In this document: positions 3,521 to 5,782 of the stretch, piece after piece
Numbering within the stretch: the stretch's first letter is position 1
How the letters are laid out: every line of letters begins with the position of its first letter
Assembly: GCA_018661145.1 (NCBI GenBank)
Contig: JABJIU010000039.1
Span: forward strand, 1-5,782
Direction of reading: 5' to 3'
From: Pseudomonadota bacterium
GTDB lineage: Bacteria > Pseudomonadota > Gammaproteobacteria > Arenicellales > UBA868
Length of the DNA stretch: 5,782 nt
Position numbers and translations under genes: made by a program
The notes under the pieces: model-generated
What the model was told of the DNA's origin: nothing
Databases searched by the model: none
What the model saw: only the letters and a program-made list of their open reading frames with translations

Positions 3521-5782
3521 ATGAAACTGATCAGAACTGCGACAGAGCCGGCAGCACAGCCCAAAAGCGACGCTTCCGGTACTGCGATTGATCGTCGTAC
3601 CTTCCTGAAACGCTCAGGAATCACCATTGGGGGTGCTGCAGCGGCAACGGCGCTCGCACCCACCATGATGCGAAAGGCCCACGCCGCCTCGATCCCCTCC
3701 GGAGGGGAGGGAACCCAGACAGTGCGAACGGTGTGCACACACTGCTCTGTGGGTTGCGGCATCAATGCCGAAGTCAACAACGGAGTCTGGGTGGGTCAGG
3801 AACCCGCTTTCGATCATCCTTTTAATTTGGGTGCCCATTGCGCTAAGGGCGCATCGGTGCGAGAGCATGGACATGGCGAACGTCGCCTGAAATACCCCAC
3901 CAAACTGGTTGGCGGCAAGTGGGTGCGGATGAGCTGGGACGATGCGATCAGCGAGATCGGCGACCAGATGCTTCAGATCCGAGAGCAGTCCAGCCCCGAT
4001 TCTGTTTACTGGCTGGGGTCTGCCAAATTCAACAACGAGCAGTCGTACTTGTTCCGTAAGTTCTACGCCCTGTGGGGTTCGAACAACGGTGACCACCAGG
4101 CGCGAATTTGTCACTCCACCACGGTAGCCGGCGTGGCCAATACCTGGGGCTACGGTGCGATGACCAACTCGTACAACGATATACATAACAGTAAGGCGAT
4201 GCTGATTATTGGCGGCAATCCTGCGGAGGCGCATCCGGTTTCCCTCATCCACCTGATGCGCGCTAAGGAGCGTAACAACGCGCCGCTGATCGTGATCGAT
4301 CCGCGCTTTACCCGTACCGCTGCGCATGCTGACCTCTACCTCAAGATCCGCCCCGGGACAGACGTGGCGATTACCTGGGGCATGATGTGGCATATCTTCC
4401 AAAATGGCTGGGAGGACAAGGAATTTATCCACCAGCGTGTCTGGGGAATGGATGACATCAAGAAAGAGGTCGCTAAATGGACGCCCGACGTGACGTACGA
4501 CGTGACGGGTGTGCGTGAGGAACTGGTCTATCAGGCGGCCAAGATGATGGCGGATAACCGGCCCAGCACCTTCATCTGGTGCATGGGCGGTACTCAGCAC
4601 ACTATCGGTAACAACAATACCCGGGCCTACTGCAACTTCCAGTTAGCGCTTGGAAACATGGGCAAATCCGGCGGCGGTACCAACATCTTCCGCGGTCACG
4701 ACAACGTGCAGGGCGCAACAGACTTTTGCATTCTGTCGCACTCGCTGCCTGGATACTACGGTCTTTCCGCAGGTTCGTGGAAGCACTGGTCACGCGTCTG
4801 GGATCTCGACTACGAGTGGATAAAGGGTCGTTTTGATCCCGATAGTTACGAGCAGTCCAAGGGCAAGCCGGTCGCGCCGATGAATACCAAGGGCATTCCG
4901 GTGTCACGCTGGATCGACGGCGTTTTGGAAGACAAGGCCAATATCGCGCAAAAAGACAACATCCGTGCGATGGTGATGTGGGGCCATGCGCCGAACAGTC
5001 AGTCGCGTGGGCTTGAGCAGAAGAAGGCCTTTGAAAAGCTTGACCTGCTGGTGGTTATCGATCCTTATCCCACTGTGAGTGCGGTGATGCATGATCGCAC
5101 CGATGGCGTGTATTTGCTACCGGCAGCAACTCAGTTTGAGACCTACGGGTCAGTGACCGCATCGAACCGTTCACTACAGTGGCGTGACAAGGTGATTGAT
5201 CCCATGTTTGAGTCTCTGCCGGATCATACGATCATGCACAAACTGGCGACCAAGCTTGGATTTGGTAATGAACTGACCAAGAACATCAAGGTCGAAAATG
5301 ATGAGCCGTTAATCGAAGACATCACTCGCGAATTCAACAAGGGTATGTGGACGATCGGTTACACCGGCCAGAGCCCGGAGCGGATGAAGAAACAGCAGGC
5401 CAATTGGGGCACCTTCCACATCACTACGCTCAAGGCCGAGGGCGGTCCCTGCGATGGCGAGTATTACGGTCTGCCGTGGCCCTGCTGGGGCACCCCAGAG
5501 ATGGGGCATCCCGGTACGCCAAATCTCTACGATCCGAGCAAGCCTGTTGCCGATGGCGGCCTTTGCTTCCGCGCTCGTTTCGGCGTGGAGCGCAATGGCG
5601 AAAGCCTGCTGGCCAACGGTTCCTACCCGGTTGGCTCCGAGATCAAGGATGGCTACCCGCAATTTGATCATAAACTGCTTAAACAACTCGGCTGGTGGGA
5701 TGATCTTTCAGAAGACGAGAAAGCAGCCGCAGACGGCAAGAACTGGAAAACTGACCTTTCCGGCGGTATCCAGCGGGTTGCC
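3521..5782 (+). CDS. fdhA: Formate dehydrogenase alpha (catalytic) subunit, 3' end cut by window
   Basis: The first 754 residues of a periplasmic molybdenum- or tungsten-dependent formate dehydrogenase, with the frame open at the right edge. FDH-N/Fdh-type alpha subunits are usually near 950-1000 residues, so roughly a fifth to a quarter is missing. The enzyme oxidises formate to CO2 and passes electrons through its [4Fe-4S] cluster to a beta subunit. A Tat leader has DRRTFLK (residues 24-30) and a likely cleavage after AHA (53-55). The [4Fe-4S] site is C72-x2-C75-x3-C79-x27-C107, followed by Lys109, the usual relay lysine. The active-site motif RICHSTTVAG has Cys197 (TGT codon) and His198, aligning with Sec-His in E. 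coli FdnG/FdhF, so this is a cysteine form needing no selenocysteine machinery. RGHDNVQGATD (391-401) supplies Arg391, matching the catalytic arginine of FdhF. IIGGNPAEAHPV (229-240) and VIDPRFTRTA (258-267) are MGD-binding-type motifs. No frameshift is seen. Beta and gamma subunit genes are expected downstream. Confidence 0.97.
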   Translation, partial: MKLIRTATEPAAQPKSDASGTAIDRRTFLKRSGITIGGAAAATALAPTMMRKAHAASIPSGGEGTQTVRTVCTHCSVGCGINAEVNNGVWVGQEPAFDHPFNLGAHCAKGASVREHGHGERRLKYPTKLVGGKWVRMSWDDAISEIGDQMLQIREQSSPDSVYWLGSAKFNNEQSYLFRKFYALWGSNNGDHQARICHSTTVAGVANTWGYGAMTNSYNDIHNSKAMLIIGGNPAEAHPVSLIHLMRAKERNNAPLIVIDPRFTRTAAHADLYLKIRPGTDVAITWGMMWHIFQNGWEDKEFIHQRVWGMDDIKKEVAKWTPDVTYDVTGVREELVYQAAKMMADNRPSTFIWCMGGTQHTIGNNNTRAYCNFQLALGNMGKSGGGTNIFRGHDNVQGATDFCILSHSLPGYYGLSAGSWKHWSRVWDLDYEWIKGRFDPDSYEQSKGKPVAPMNTKGIPVSRWIDGVLEDKANIAQKDNIRAMVMWGHAPNSQSRGLEQKKAFEKLDLLVVIDPYPTVSAVMHDRTDGVYLLPAATQFETYGSVTASNRSLQWRDKVIDPMFESLPDHTIMHKLATKLGFGNELTKNIKVENDEPLIEDITREFNKGMWTIGYTGQSPERMKKQQANWGTFHITTLKAEGGPCDGEYYGLPWPCWGTPEMGHPGTPNLYDPSKPVADGGLCFRARFGVERNGESLLANGSYPVGSEIKDGYPQFDHKLLKQLGWWDDLSEDEKAAADGKNWKTDLSGGIQRVA

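Noticed and set aside
3614..4600. Long minus-strand open frame of 328 codons inside the FDH alpha gene
   Set aside because: It lies wholly opposite a clearly conserved molybdoenzyme coding frame, and its product has no recognisable domain; it is a by-product of codon bias.

Overview
This window is one part of a periplasmic formate dehydrogenase (FDH) locus, and every recognisable gene is on the + strand. The accessory set (DUF3306 protein, polyferredoxin, TorD-family chaperone, tiny Tat-signal protein, FDH catalytic subunit) is a conserved arrangement in respiratory Proteobacteria. Moderately GC-rich coding DNA, good Shine-Dalgarno (SD) sites and a near-consensus Fur box in an AT-rich gap suggest a gammaproteobacterium or close relative. 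The genus cannot be read from the sequence.

Layout. Positions 10-684 encode an acidic DUF3306-family protein whose start lies almost at the left edge. It overlaps by an ATGA junction a 567-residue iron-sulfur protein (681-2384) with four cysteine clusters and a C-terminal CxxC...CxxC module. A 207-bp AT-rich gap (2385-2591) follows, with a candidate Fur operator (2533-2551), possible weak promoter elements and short repeats. A second transcriptional group then begins: a TorD-like chaperone (2592-3194), a 69-residue Tat-signal protein (3248-3457), and the FDH alpha subunit (3521 to the right edge, 754 residues present and still open). The alpha subunit has a Tat signal, a CxxCx3Cx27C [4Fe-4S] site, and cysteine rather than selenocysteine as the predicted molybdenum/tungsten ligand.

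How the genes fit together (inference from family knowledge). The alpha subunit oxidises formate in the periplasm, after folding with its bis-MGD cofactor in the cytoplasm and export by Tat. The TorD-like protein is the likely dedicated chaperone guarding cofactor loading and export. The polyferredoxin, DUF3306 protein and small Tat protein are conserved companions with no settled biochemical role. The beta (four-cluster ferredoxin) and gamma (cytochrome b) subunits would be expected beyond the right edge, and a DUF3305 gene is often found upstream of DUF3306, but neither is visible here.

No mobile element, CRISPR array, tRNA or rRNA was seen. This is a known type of locus rather than a wholly new system. 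The points most worth a second look are the Fur-like operator in front of the chaperone/FDH group, the irregular cysteine motifs of the polyferredoxin, and the minimal Tat-exported peptide.
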